Source: Fibrobacter sp. (GTDB taxonomy: Bacteria > Fibrobacterota > Fibrobacteria > Fibrobacterales > Fibrobacteraceae). Taken from it: 46,783 nt of DNA. Made by a program: the position numbers and the translations under genes. The stretch is taken from the NCBI GenBank assembly GCA_017550445.1, contig JAFZOV010000112.1, positions 1 to 46,783 of the forward strand. Direction: 5' to 3'. Below the pieces are notes generated by a model. The model had not been told where the DNA came from. It ran no database searches and saw nothing but the letters and a program-made list of their open reading frames with translations. Position 1 is the first letter of the stretch. Each line of letters begins with the position of its first letter. Below, piece by piece: positions 1 through 6,459 of this stretch.

Positions 1-327
1 GAGACGTACAACATCGGCGGTTTCAACGAATGGAAGAATATCGACATCATCAAGGTCGTGATCAAGACGGTTGACAGGCTCCTCGGCCGCGCGGAAGGCG
101 AAGACATGAACCTCATCACCTATGTCACAGACCGCCTGGGCCACGATGCCCGCTACGCGATCGACTCTACCAAGCTCCAGAAGGAGTTGGGCTGGGAACC
201 AAGCCTCCAGTTCGAGGAAGGCATCGAGAAGACGGTGCGCTGGTACCTCGACAACCAGGAATGGCTCGACAACATCACGAGCGGCGACTACGAAAAGTAT
301 TACGAAAAAATGTACGGAAACAGGTAA
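1..327 (+). CDS. rfbB: dTDP-glucose 4,6-dehydratase, C-terminal part (5' end outside window)
   Basis: The window opens inside this gene; 108 codons remain before a TAA stop. The enzyme converts dTDP-glucose to dTDP-4-keto-6-deoxyglucose, the first committed step to dTDP-rhamnose, in the cytoplasm. The visible tail has the order typical of RfbB: YNIGG followed by an EWKNID stretch, then DRLGHDARYAID, then KELGWEP and a closing TVRWYLDNQEWL segment. The catalytic Rossmann part is upstream of the window and cannot be checked. The next gene starts at the base after the stop, so the two are probably cotranscribed in a surface-polysaccharide sugar operon. Family confidence is high because DRLGHD..YAID is characteristic of this branch of the extended SDR family. 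Confidence 0.9.
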   Translation, partial: ETYNIGGFNEWKNIDIIKVVIKTVDRLLGRAEGEDMNLITYVTDRLGHDARYAIDSTKLQKELGWEPSLQFEEGIEKTVRWYLDNQEWLDNITSGDYEKYYEKMYGNR

Positions 328-1368
328 ATGAAGATTCTGGTGACAGGTGTGGCGGGCTTTATCGCTTCGAAGATCATGGCGATGCTTTCGGCCCGCGGGG
401 ACGAGGTTGTCGGGCTTGACAATATCAACGACTATTACGATGTGCGCCTCAAGTACGGGCGCCTGTGGGAAAACGGCTTCCGTTCTGCGAACGGAGACGT
501 GCTTGCCGAAATCCCCTTCGGGCAGAAGCTCGCAAGTTCGACGCTTGCAGGTGCGCGCTTTGTCCGCATGGACCTCGCCGACAAGGAATCTATCGATAAA
601 CTCTTTGCCGCCGAGAAGTTCGACAAGGTGGTGAACCTTGCTGCACAGGCGGGCGTGCGCTATTCCATCACGAACCCGTATGCCTACATGCAGAGCAATA
701 TGGTCGGCTTCCTCAACATTCTTGAGGCCTGCCGCCACAACCAGGTGAAGCATCTGCTCTATGCGTCGTCCAGTTCTGTTTATGGCCTGAACAGCAAGGT
801 CCCGTACAGTGAAGACGACAAGGTCGACAATCCGGTTAGTTTGTATGCGGCGAGCAAGAAGAGCAACGAACTGATGGCGCATTCCTACGCGAAGCTTTAC
901 GGCATCTCGATGACGGGACTGCGCTACTTCACGGTTTACGGCCCGTGGGGGAGGCCCGATATGAGCCCGATGCTCTTTGCTTCGGCTATTTCGCAGGGCA
1001 AGCCCATCAAGGTGTTCAACAACGGCGACATGATTCGCGACTTTACCTACATCGACGATATCGCCGAAGGTAGCGTGCATGCGCTTGACCACATGCCGGT
1101 CGCCGACAAGGGTGTGCCCTACAAGGTGTACAACATCGGTTGCAGTAATCCGGTGAAACTGATGGACTTTATTGCCGAAATCGAGAACGCGTACGGCGAG
1201 CCCGCGAAGAAGGAATTCTTGCCGATGCAGCCGGGCGATGTCTACCAGACGAACGCCGACACCACGAAACTCGAGGCGGAATGCGGTTACAAGCCCCACT
1301 GGAGCCTGCACGACGGCATCGCCGAGTTCATGAAGTGGTACAAGAGCGACAAGAACCCGCTGAGATAG
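328..1368 (+). CDS. NAD-dependent sugar-nucleotide epimerase, probably UDP-glucuronate 4-epimerase
   Basis: A 346-residue extended short-chain dehydrogenase/reductase, full length for the family. The N-terminal NAD-binding motif is GVAGFIA (residues 7-13), with an acidic GLDNINDYYD segment after the second strand as in UDP-glucuronate epimerases (CapI type). The SSSSVYG block lies near residue 148 and the catalytic YxxxK is Y173/K177. RYFTVYGPWGRPDM is also typical of the UDP-glucuronate 4-epimerase group. It probably makes UDP-galacturonate for capsule or LPS. ATG directly follows the stop of the upstream rfbB. Fragments of a diverged second copy are scattered about 3 and 5 kb downstream. 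UDP-GlcNAc or UDP-Glc epimerase activity is an alternative that sequence alone cannot exclude. Confidence 0.85.
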   Translation: MKILVTGVAGFIASKIMAMLSARGDEVVGLDNINDYYDVRLKYGRLWENGFRSANGDVLAEIPFGQKLASSTLAGARFVRMDLADKESIDKLFAAEKFDKVVNLAAQAGVRYSITNPYAYMQSNMVGFLNILEACRHNQVKHLLYASSSSVYGLNSKVPYSEDDKVDNPVSLYAASKKSNELMAHSYAKLYGISMTGLRYFTVYGPWGRPDMSPMLFASAISQGKPIKVFNNGDMIRDFTYIDDIAEGSVHALDHMPVADKGVPYKVYNIGCSNPVKLMDFIAEIENAYGEPAKKEFLPMQPGDVYQTNADTTKLEAECGYKPHWSLHDGIAEFMKWYKSDKNPLR

Positions 1369-1382
1369 GGCTGTTGCTGGAT

Positions 1383-1436
1383 GCGGGGCACAAGATGCCC
1401 GCGGGGTCGCTGACGCGCCCCCGCGAAATATTTTTC
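1383..1436 (+). terminator. Two adjacent GC-rich hairpins, possible terminator of the epimerase operon
   Basis: GCGGGGCA (1383-1390) pairs with TGCCCGC (1396-1402) with one bulged G. GCGGGG (1401-1406) can pair with GCCCCCGC (1417-1424). AATATTTTTC follows. The two stems share bases and so compete. The T-run is short, so termination efficiency is uncertain. Confidence 0.35.
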
Positions 1437-1455
1437 AAAAAATGCGCCGAGGGTA

Positions 1456-1484
1456 TTGACAACCGTTTCGCGTTTGTGTATATT
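1456..1484 (+). promoter_or_regulatory. Promoter of GNAT toxin-antitoxin module 1
   Basis: TTGACA (1456-1461), 17-bp spacer, TATATT (1479-1484), close to the sigma-70 consensus. The spacer end and the 25 bp after the -10 box closely match the promoter at 5166-5194 that precedes the second GNAT-type module. A second promoter-like pair, TTGCAG (1554-1559) and TATATT (1577-1582), lies 98 bp downstream, and the other module has the same arrangement at 97 bp. Confidence 0.75.
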
Positions 1485-1593
1485 TGATAGTGCACAAGTG
1501 TGTAGTAGTGTGGTTTTTGCCATCAAAAATAAGGGTGGAGCAAGAGTCGCATGTTGCAGATTGAAAATGAAAAATGTATATTAGGAGTTGACT

Positions 1594-1788
1594 ATGGCCT
1601 TAGCGATTAGTAACATCCCGATTTTGACGGGCGCGGCTGCGGAGTCTTTCGTGAAAAACGCGGAGATCGCCGAACAGAACCGTGGTTCTATTGACTTTTC
1701 ACGGCAGATTGCCGAGTGGAAAGGTTTTGAAACGCGCAATGCAGAACGAATCGCTAAGTTGAAGGCCGAAGGAAAATGGCGTTTTTAG
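1594..1788 (+). CDS. Small protein upstream of GNAT toxin, putative antitoxin
   Basis: A 64-residue protein starting at ATG 1594. AGGAG at 1583-1587 is at the right distance for this start, while an in-frame TTG at 1588 is too close. It begins MALAISNIPIL, has a central AAESFVKNAEIAEQN helix-like stretch and a charged C-terminus. Its end overlaps the start of the acetyltransferase gene by 13 bp, implying translational coupling. The same architecture (about 60 residues, overlapping a GNAT gene, with a matching promoter) recurs at 5309-5494, where the protein has LESFVKAVDRS in the equivalent place. Small partner plus overlapping GNAT toxin is the usual layout of GNAT toxin-antitoxin loci, though most known antitoxins of that class are ribbon-helix-helix proteins and this one is not obviously so. 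The antitoxin role is inferred from context. Confidence 0.6.
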   Translation: MALAISNIPILTGAAAESFVKNAEIAEQNRGSIDFSRQIAEWKGFETRNAERIAKLKAEGKWRF

Positions 1789-2378
1789 ACAATTGCTGTG
1801 TCCGAACCGCTCTTACGCCATCAATTCTTACTCATAGCAACGCTTTTTCATGTGGAAACGAAGACCTTGATTCGTTCTTTACCAATGAAGCCGTTGTGTA
1901 TAGCCAACAGTTGATGGGCAAGACGTATGCGTTTGTAGAAACTAAAGACCTAAAGGACATTGTTTGTGCTTTTACGGTCTCGAACGCGAGTATTTTCACG
2001 AACTACCTGCCAAACGCACGCAAAAAATCCATTGGCAAGAATCTCCCGTGGGAAAAACGCGACTTGATTTATCCGGCCGTGCTGATTGGCCGCCTGGGTG
2101 TTAATTCTGCGTACAAGAAGCGCCACGTTGGCAGCGAACTGCTAGATTACATCAAACAGTGGTTTATAGATCCAGACAACAAGACGGGGTGCCGTTATCT
2201 CGTTGTGGACGCGTATAATCAGCCTGTCCCGCTAGCGTTTTACGAGGCAAACGGATTCAAGTTCATGTTTTCTTCGGAACAGCAGGAATGCGAATACCGC
2301 AATATTGATGCAGCGACCAAACTGCATACCCGTATGATGTATTTTGACCTGATGCTGCTGACGAAGGAAGAGGCGTAA
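1776..2378 (+). CDS. GNAT-family N-acetyltransferase, probable toxin of a toxin-antitoxin pair
   Basis: 200 residues with the GNAT fold pattern. The N-terminal CGNEDLDSFF segment (residues 26-35) resembles the start of TacT/AtaT-type toxins. The acetyl-CoA-binding motif A region is IGRLGVNSAYKKRHVGSELL (104-123), with the pyrophosphate loop around KKRHVGS. After it come RYLVVDAYN and AFYEANGF (154-161), whose Y156 sits at the position of the general-acid tyrosine. Known members acetylate the amino group of charged aminoacyl-tRNAs and stop translation; that target is assumed from the family, not seen here. The gene overlaps the small upstream gene by 13 bp. Apparently intact, unlike its relative at 5484-5891. 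Confidence 0.8.
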   Translation: MAFLDNCCVRTALTPSILTHSNAFSCGNEDLDSFFTNEAVVYSQQLMGKTYAFVETKDLKDIVCAFTVSNASIFTNYLPNARKKSIGKNLPWEKRDLIYPAVLIGRLGVNSAYKKRHVGSELLDYIKQWFIDPDNKTGCRYLVVDAYNQPVPLAFYEANGFKFMFSSEQQECEYRNIDAATKLHTRMMYFDLMLLTKEEA

Positions 2379-2432
2379 GCAGAGCGTTGCGGGGGGAAAG
2401 GCAGGAAATGTGCTAAATGAAACCGCCTTTGC

Positions 2433-2461
2433 TTGACAATTTATTACTACTTGAATAGATT
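2433..2461 (+). promoter_or_regulatory. Promoter of the AT-rich membrane protein gene
   Basis: TTGACA (2433-2438), exactly 17 bp, then TAGATT (2456-2461), 44 bp before the ATG at 2505. Good sigma-70 spacing, in the only gap upstream of that gene. Confidence 0.55.
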
Positions 2462-2504
2462 TGATTTAAAAGGTTTGGATAAGTCTTAGGAAGCGGACAG
2501 TAGT

Positions 2505-3539
2505 ATGAAAGATAAATATCGTATATACAATTATCTAAAAAATCATGAAGGAGCCTTGATCGCTTTGGTGTCTGGCGTAGCGGGCTTTGTTTTAATGGCG
2601 TTGAATTTTGTTCTATATATAACAGATAGATTTTATCTTTCTGAATGGAATTGTAGCCTGATTCCAGTAGAAAATAGCCCTTCGCGCTTTTATTCGTTAT
2701 GTATATGGTTCGCATTTTTTGTGGTATACTTTTTTTGGGGAAAATTTCTTGGAAGGGCCCCTATTGAGTTTGAAAACTGTTTTACAATGTTGAAACGTTA
2801 TACGCTTGAATTGAAAGAACAGAAAAAAATGTTGAAATTGTGCGAAAGAAAACTAAAGAGGGCAAAAAAAGAAGGGAATGAGGAAAATCTATTTGTTTTT
2901 CAAGAGATTTCGGATGAAATGGAATATGTGAAGGAAAAAATTTGTTCGGTGAACGCTGAAATAGTAAAAACAAAAAATAAAATTCAATTTGAAGTCATTG
3001 CTAAAATTGTGATTTTTTCTGCGAAATGCTCGGTGCCGATAGTCTTGATAAAATATATCCAAACTCTTGATTTTATGCGGTCTTTAAAATTAACACTTTA
3101 TACCATAGGGATGCCTCTTGTCGTTCTGATACCAATAAGCCTTCTATTATTGAATGTTTTTAGTAGAAAAGAATCAATAGGATTTGGAGGGGTGGAATCT
3201 TTCCGAAATATTTCCTTGTCGGATTCTATGATTGTCTGGAATTGTAAAAGTGCAGCATTGACATTTGTACTTGTTGTTGGTCTAATTCTCTATAGCGTTG
3301 TTGTGGAGAACTCATCAAAGAAAGATTTCGAAATATTTAATGTCGATAATCAGAAATATGCAAGCATATATGAAAGTGAACACTATTTGATAGGGGAAAA
3401 AGTTTCTTATAGCGATTCGGTAATAACTTTTTTTGTGAATGACCAAATTGTCGTTGAAAAAAACAATCTGTCAATAGTGAAAAAGAAATTTGAGAAGGTG
3501 GAGAAAGTGGATGGACTGATGGTGTCTGATCCAGAATAA
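2505..3539 (+). CDS. Membrane protein with central coiled coil, function unknown
   Basis: 344 residues, not recognised as a named family. Hydrophobic segments lie near residues 17-38 and 65-82, then a charged Lys/Glu-rich coiled coil (about 92-155), then membrane segments near 158-180, 190-215 and 247-265, and a soluble Asp/Lys-rich tail of about 75 residues. The layout suggests an inner-membrane protein with a cytoplasmic coiled coil between two hairpins. The gene is far more AT-rich than its neighbours, with many AAA, ATA and TTT codons, which points to recent acquisition. It sits among toxin-antitoxin-like genes with its own promoter. A defence or membrane-effector role is possible but only a guess from location. 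AGGAAG lies about 12 bases before the ATG. Confidence 0.6.
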   Translation: MKDKYRIYNYLKNHEGALIALVSGVAGFVLMALNFVLYITDRFYLSEWNCSLIPVENSPSRFYSLCIWFAFFVVYFFWGKFLGRAPIEFENCFTMLKRYTLELKEQKKMLKLCERKLKRAKKEGNEENLFVFQEISDEMEYVKEKICSVNAEIVKTKNKIQFEVIAKIVIFSAKCSVPIVLIKYIQTLDFMRSLKLTLYTIGMPLVVLIPISLLLLNVFSRKESIGFGGVESFRNISLSDSMIVWNCKSAALTFVLVVGLILYSVVVENSSKKDFEIFNVDNQKYASIYESEHYLIGEKVSYSDSVITFFVNDQIVVEKNNLSIVKKKFEKVEKVDGLMVSDPE

Positions 3540-3587
3540 CTTTGATTAAAATCTAAGCATGGTGCCGATTACATATGAGCTTGTATG

Positions 3588-3617
3588 TTGTCAGTTGTTT
3601 AAAAGAATATGTATATT
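3588..3617 (+). promoter_or_regulatory. Promoter of the Panacea-domain gene
   Basis: TTGTCA (3588-3593), 18-bp spacer, TATATT (3612-3617), 21 bp before ATG 3639. The TGTATATT form of the -10 matches other accessory modules in this island. Confidence 0.5.
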
Positions 3618-3638
3618 GGGCCAAAAGGGTGATGGCTT

Positions 3639-4181
3639 ATGATTAATCCCATATATGGTACAGATGTCTTGCTGAATGCAGCACTTTGGGTTGCGGAGCG
3701 TCTTCCGGAACAGGATAGGCGAATCCATAAGCTGTTCAAGATCCTGTGGTTCGCGGATTTGCTGCACCTCAAGCAGTACGGTCGTTCCGTGACGGGGGAT
3801 ACGTATATTGCCATGAACTATGGCCCGGTTCCGTCTGCCCTTTACGACATGATTAAGGGAAACTGTTCGCCAGAACTGCGCGTGTTTACTCAGTACGACA
3901 AGGGCTTTTTCGACATCTCGAAAAAATGCAACATGGATTACCTGTCGGAATCGGATGTGGAGACCTTGCAGAAGGCGTTCGATGAGAATTCGAAGCTGAG
4001 CTTTGACGGGCTTGTGCAAAAGTCGCATGCCTCTGCCTGGAACTCGGCGTGGAAAGAGGGCGAAAACACTTCGATCCGCATGAGCGAAATCCTTGACGAA
4101 ATCAATGCCGATGACGAAATTCGCGAAATCGTGAAGAACGAGCGCGAAACCCTGGCTGCCCTGAGTGTAAAGAATGGCTGA
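3639..4181 (+). CDS. Panacea-domain (DUF4065, SocA-like) protein, putative antitoxin
   Basis: 180 residues. The N-terminal half matches the Panacea/DUF4065 pattern closely: KLFKILWFADLLHLKQYG followed by GDTYIAMNYGPVPSALYD, roughly residues 30-70. A helical C-terminal region follows with an LSFDGLVQKSHASAWNSAW-like segment. The family includes the proteolytic-adaptor antitoxin SocA and many antitoxins paired with unrelated toxins. The stop overlaps the ATG at 4174 of a following short reading frame (ATGGCTGA overlap), the expected place for a toxin, but that frame is disrupted. A degraded second Panacea gene lies at 6460-6683. Antitoxin function is inferred from family and layout. Confidence 0.8.
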   Translation: MINPIYGTDVLLNAALWVAERLPEQDRRIHKLFKILWFADLLHLKQYGRSVTGDTYIAMNYGPVPSALYDMIKGNCSPELRVFTQYDKGFFDISKKCNMDYLSESDVETLQKAFDENSKLSFDGLVQKSHASAWNSAWKEGENTSIRMSEILDEINADDEIREIVKNERETLAALSVKNG

Positions 4182-4457
4182 AATCAATCTCGTTCCCGTC
4201 CTTATCCAAAGAAGGGAATGGAAACGCAGTTGAAGATTTGCGCCTCAGATTTCGCTTTCTTGGAGCATGATTCGTTTGTGGACTGCTCGGCGCTTTTTGT
4301 CAGGAGTGTTGCAGATTTTAAGTCGCTGATGCAAAATGGTCAGGTGTGCTTAATCGGAAACTTGGATTCCGACACGATGGACAAGGTTGTTTTGGCCGCT
4401 GCCGACAGCAGGCACTTGAACGTCTTTCAGAAAAAATTCTTTGATCCTGCGTTATAG
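4174..4457 (+). pseudogene. Frameshifted partner gene of the Panacea antitoxin
   Basis: An ATG at 4174 overlaps the Panacea stop and encodes MAEINLVPVLIQRREWKRS before a TGA at 4231-4233. A second frame, open from ATG 4218 to TAG 4455-4457 (79 codons), continues with a protein-like sequence (KICASDFAFLEHDSFVD, then NLDSDTMDKVVLAAADS). The coupled start and the quality of both segments suggest one original gene of about 94 codons broken by a single frameshift between about 4205 and 4232. No known toxin family is recognised. Alternatively the 79-residue protein is made from 4218, but the purine-rich GAAGGGA ends only one base before that ATG. Confidence 0.45.
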
Positions 4458-4481
4458 CGGGGACTGGGTTGACAGCCGTGT

Positions 4482-4524
4482 TTAGTTTGTATGCGGCGGG
4501 CAAGAAGAGCAACGAATTGATAGC
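4482..4524 (+). pseudogene. Fragment of a second epimerase gene (equivalent to 835-877)
   Basis: About 43 bp match the intact epimerase gene around its YAASKKSNEL codons with a few substitutions (GCGGGCAAG for GCGAGCAAG, GAATTGATAGCG for GAACTGATGGCG). The match begins and ends abruptly. It covers the catalytic YxxxK region, which is absent from the larger remnant at 6119-6450. Confidence 0.7.
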
Positions 4525-4547
4525 GGACTATGCAGGATTTTCTGCAA

Positions 4548-4931
4548 AAGTCCGCAAACCATATAGTCAAGGAACTCGGGTGACTTCATTCCGGGTTCTA
4601 TTCGTCTGAGGATTTCCTTAATTTTGTCCAATCAAAACTGAATCCTGAATTTGTGCAGTTGGAAACTGCACAATTGGAAAATATTCAAAAACGGGATGTC
4701 CGAAAGTCTAACGAAAATCCGTCAATCGGCATGATTCTTTGTCCATCGGCAGACCAGGTCGTTGTCGAATATGCGATGAGTCGTTCTATGAGCCCGACTT
4801 TGATTGCCGAATACAAGAAGAAACTGATTCCGCAGGAAACGGTCCAGAAATTGCTTGGCGAATACTGCGCCTCATTTGAAATGGGAGCGACACAAAGGAA
4901 AATGGTCTCAACGAAACGGAAAAATAAGTGA
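4548..4931 (+). pseudogene. Remnant of a DUF1016/YhcG-type PDDEXK nuclease gene
   Basis: The frame running to TAA 4929-4931 encodes SSEDFLNFVQSKLNPEF, then KSNENPSIGMILCPSAD, then VVEYAMSRSMSPTLIAEY. ENPSIGxILC followed by VVEYA and a xxAEY block is the C-terminal half of DUF1016 (PDDEXK nuclease domain, YhcG) proteins. Just upstream, at about 4554-4580, the same frame reads ANHIVKELG and then a TGA, resembling an earlier part of that family, so an internal section appears deleted. The N-terminal winged-helix domain is absent. A non-functional leftover of a defence or mobile-element-associated gene. Confidence 0.6.
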
Positions 4932-5058
4932 ATTTGTTCGCATTAGGCCTCCAGCCACTTGCGGCTTTGCCGCTTAGTGGCTGTGGTTTGCGTTAGGGAT
5001 CGAAGCCCGAAGGGCCGGGAGGGCCGCTTGTCAAATGCGCTCGGCCCTCTAGGCGGGG

Positions 5059-5083
5059 AAAAAGGGGCGTAAGGCCCCTTTTT
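5059..5083. terminator. Strong bidirectional Rho-independent terminator
   Basis: AAAAAGGGGC (5059-5068), 5-base loop, GCCCCTTTTT (5074-5083): perfect 10-bp stem with an A-run on one side and a T-run on the other, so it can work on either strand. It separates the nuclease remnant from GNAT module 2. Confidence 0.75.
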
Positions 5084-5085
5084 CG

Positions 5086-5120
5086 TGCCGCGAGAGCCCG
5101 CCCCCGGCCCTGGCCGGGGA
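5086..5120 (+). repeat. Dispersed repeat, copy 1 (TGCCGCGAGAGCCCGCCCC)
   Basis: The 19-bp core TGCCGCGAGAGCCCGCCCC is followed by a short self-complementary stretch and GGGGAACGCCC. A second copy with the same core and a GGGGATGCCC ending is at 6073-6110. The two copies bracket GNAT module 2, about 1 kb apart in direct orientation. Confidence 0.6.
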
Positions 5121-5165
5121 ACGCCCGTGATTGTTTAATTAGTCGAAAAAAATCTCTTAGACCTA

Positions 5166-5194
5166 TTGACAAACCGAATCTGTTTGTGTATATT
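5166..5194 (+). promoter_or_regulatory. Promoter of GNAT toxin-antitoxin module 2
   Basis: TTGACA (5166-5171), 17-bp spacer ending TGTTTGTG, TATATT (5189-5194). From the spacer end to about 5217 it matches the module 1 promoter region (TTTGATGGTGAACAAATG here, TTTGATAGTGCACAAGTG there). A second pair, TTGCGC (5263-5268) and TATATT (5286-5291), sits 97 bp downstream as in module 1. Confidence 0.7.
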
Positions 5195-5308
5195 TGATGG
5201 TGAACAAATGTGCAGTAGTTGAACAAAATGCCAGAAACTCGCCTTGGCTGTTGAAAATTGGCTTGCGCTTTTGTTCGGATTAATGTATATTTCGCTAGAA
5301 GGTAAAAC

Positions 5309-5494
5309 ATGGCTACATCGAGCATAAAAAAGAACTTTAACGTGGTCGGGACCAGGCAACTGGAATCCTTCGTTAAGGCCGTGGATCGCTCCCTGAAGGC
5401 CCCTGTTTCTGTCAGCCGAGTCAAGGCCGATGTTCTAAGCGGAGTTTACAGTTTGAGAAAACTCGCTCTCCTTAGAAAGAAACATGGCTTCTAA
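5309..5494 (+). CDS. Small protein upstream of broken GNAT toxin, putative antitoxin
   Basis: 61 residues from an ATG preceded by AGAAGG. It begins MATSSIKKNFNVVG and has LESFVKAVDRSLK and a basic C-terminus (LRKLALLRKKHGF). Its 3' end overlaps the start of the following acetyltransferase frame by 11 bp, as in module 1. It looks intact while its partner is inactivated, the expected order of decay because loss of an antitoxin before its toxin would be lethal. Function is inferred from the shared architecture; no named family is recognised. Confidence 0.55.
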   Translation: MATSSIKKNFNVVGTRQLESFVKAVDRSLKAPVSVSRVKADVLSGVYSLRKLALLRKKHGF

Positions 5495-5891
5495 ATCTTA
5501 TTTTGTCGTAAACATCATGGAGTATCTTTGTGATGCTCTCATGGAAGAGGCTCTGTAGAGTCTCTGCAGTCTCTACGAGTGTCCTTTGAACAAGGACGTT
5601 GAAAGTTTCCTCAAAAAATCTGCTGTCGAGTTCGCTAGAAAGCACCAGGCCGTGAGTTATCTTGTTTTTTCGCAAAAGAACGGTGCGTTCCTGGGGTATT
5701 TCTCGCTGGCGATTAAGACCATTTCGGTAAAGACGCAAAATGTGTCCCGGACGGTCCAGAGAAAACTTTCTCGAATGAGCACGCTGAAGCTCCTTGATTT
5801 TTATTGCAAACAAAACCATTTTGTTGAGTTCGGGACAAGGAACGCCAAGGCCACGGATAAGAGCCTTTTGCAATTGCTGAAGACGATTTGA
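5484..5891 (+). pseudogene. GNAT-type toxin gene with in-frame TAG and internal deletion
   Basis: The frame from ATG 5484 reads MASKSYFVVNIMEYLCDALMEEAL and then meets TAG at 5556-5558 (codon 25). The same frame continues as LCSLYECPLNKDVESF and VSYLVFSQKNGAFLGYFSLA, the typical N-terminal half of a Fibrobacter/Firmicutes GNAT toxin. After ...SRMST it jumps to LKLLDFYCKQNHFVEFGTR and ends LLQLLKTI. The acetyl-CoA-binding motif A region that should lie between is missing, so an internal deletion has occurred besides the nonsense codon. Even with readthrough the product could not bind acetyl-CoA normally. Overlaps the intact putative antitoxin gene by 11 bp. Confidence 0.75.
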
Positions 5892-5966
5892 AGTACGCGC
5901 CATGAGGGCGTCTTCACCTGCTAATCATGATGGTCAGCATTTTGAGGCGGGGAAATCCGCATGAAA

Positions 5967-6014
5967 AAACTAGGGAGAAAACTAGGGAGAAAGCTAGGGA
6001 GAAAACTAGGGAGA
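5967..6014 (+). repeat. 12-bp tandem repeat, four copies
   Basis: Four direct copies of AAACTAGGGAGA (5967-5978, 5979-5990, 5991-6002 with one A-to-G change, 6003-6014). The array lies in the gene-free stretch 5892-6118, which otherwise holds only the second copy of the dispersed repeat. The unit length is a multiple of three, so the frame stays open across it (KLGR repeats), but no gene is evident. Confidence 0.85.
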
Positions 6015-6072
6015 AGGCCCCGACAAGGGTGTCCATTGGGAAGTTCTGGGCAAGGGCAAATAGTGTCAATAA

Positions 6073-6110
6073 TGCCGCGAGAGCCCGCCCCTGCGCAGCA
6101 GGGGATGCCC
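6073..6110 (+). repeat. Dispersed repeat, copy 2
   Basis: Same TGCCGCGAGAGCCCGCCCC core as 5086-5104, followed by a TGCGCAGCA loop and GGGGATGCCCC. It ends 8 bp before the epimerase remnant begins, so it may mark a recombination junction. Confidence 0.55.
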
Positions 6111-6118
6111 CAATGCAA

Positions 6119-6450
6119 GCGGGGACGAGGTTGTCGGGCTTGACAACATCAACGACTATTACGATGTGCGCCTCAAGTACGGGAAAAGAAGATGGACCTC
6201 GCCGACAAGGAATCCATAGACAAGCTCTTTGACGAGGAAAAATTCGACAAGGTGGTGAACCTCGCGGCACAGGCCGGCGTGCGCTCGACCACATACCTGT
6301 CGCGGAAAAGTGCCCGAACGGGGTTCCGTACAAAGTATACAACATCGGGTGCAGTAATCCGGTAAAGCTGATGGACTTTATCGCCGAAATCGAGAACGCC
6401 TACGGCGAGCCCGCGAAGAAGGATTTCTTGCCGATGATGCAGGGCGGGAT
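6119..6450 (+). pseudogene. Deleted second copy of the epimerase gene
   Basis: Three blocks match the intact epimerase gene in order: 6119-6183 to 395-459, about 6190-6285 to 567-661, and about 6281-6450 to 1081-1245. Matching blocks differ at mostly third-codon positions, so this was a diverged paralogue and not a fresh duplication. The second junction falls on a shared GCGCT, suggesting microhomology-mediated deletion. The Rossmann start, the SSS/YxxxK region and the C-terminus are lost. Non-functional. Confidence 0.85.
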
Positions 6451-6459
6451 CAGTCTTAC

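Larger units (their letters stand above)
4932..5165. other. GC-rich, hairpin-rich intergenic stretch
   Basis: No gene is visible. It contains a near-perfect stem (AGCCACTTGCGGC at 4953-4965 against GCCGCTTAGTGGCT at 4969-4982), a small GCCC/GGGC stem near 5007-5018, a terminator-like stem at 5059-5083, and a CCCCGGCC/GGCCGGGG stem near 5102-5119. Much more GC-rich than the genes on either side. Confidence 0.5.

Noticed and set aside
4932..6118. Integron-like cassette array with attC sites around the TA modules
   Set aside because: GC-rich hairpins and a GTTAGGG occur, but no paired RYYYAAC/GTTRRRY boxes and no integrase gene are visible in the window.
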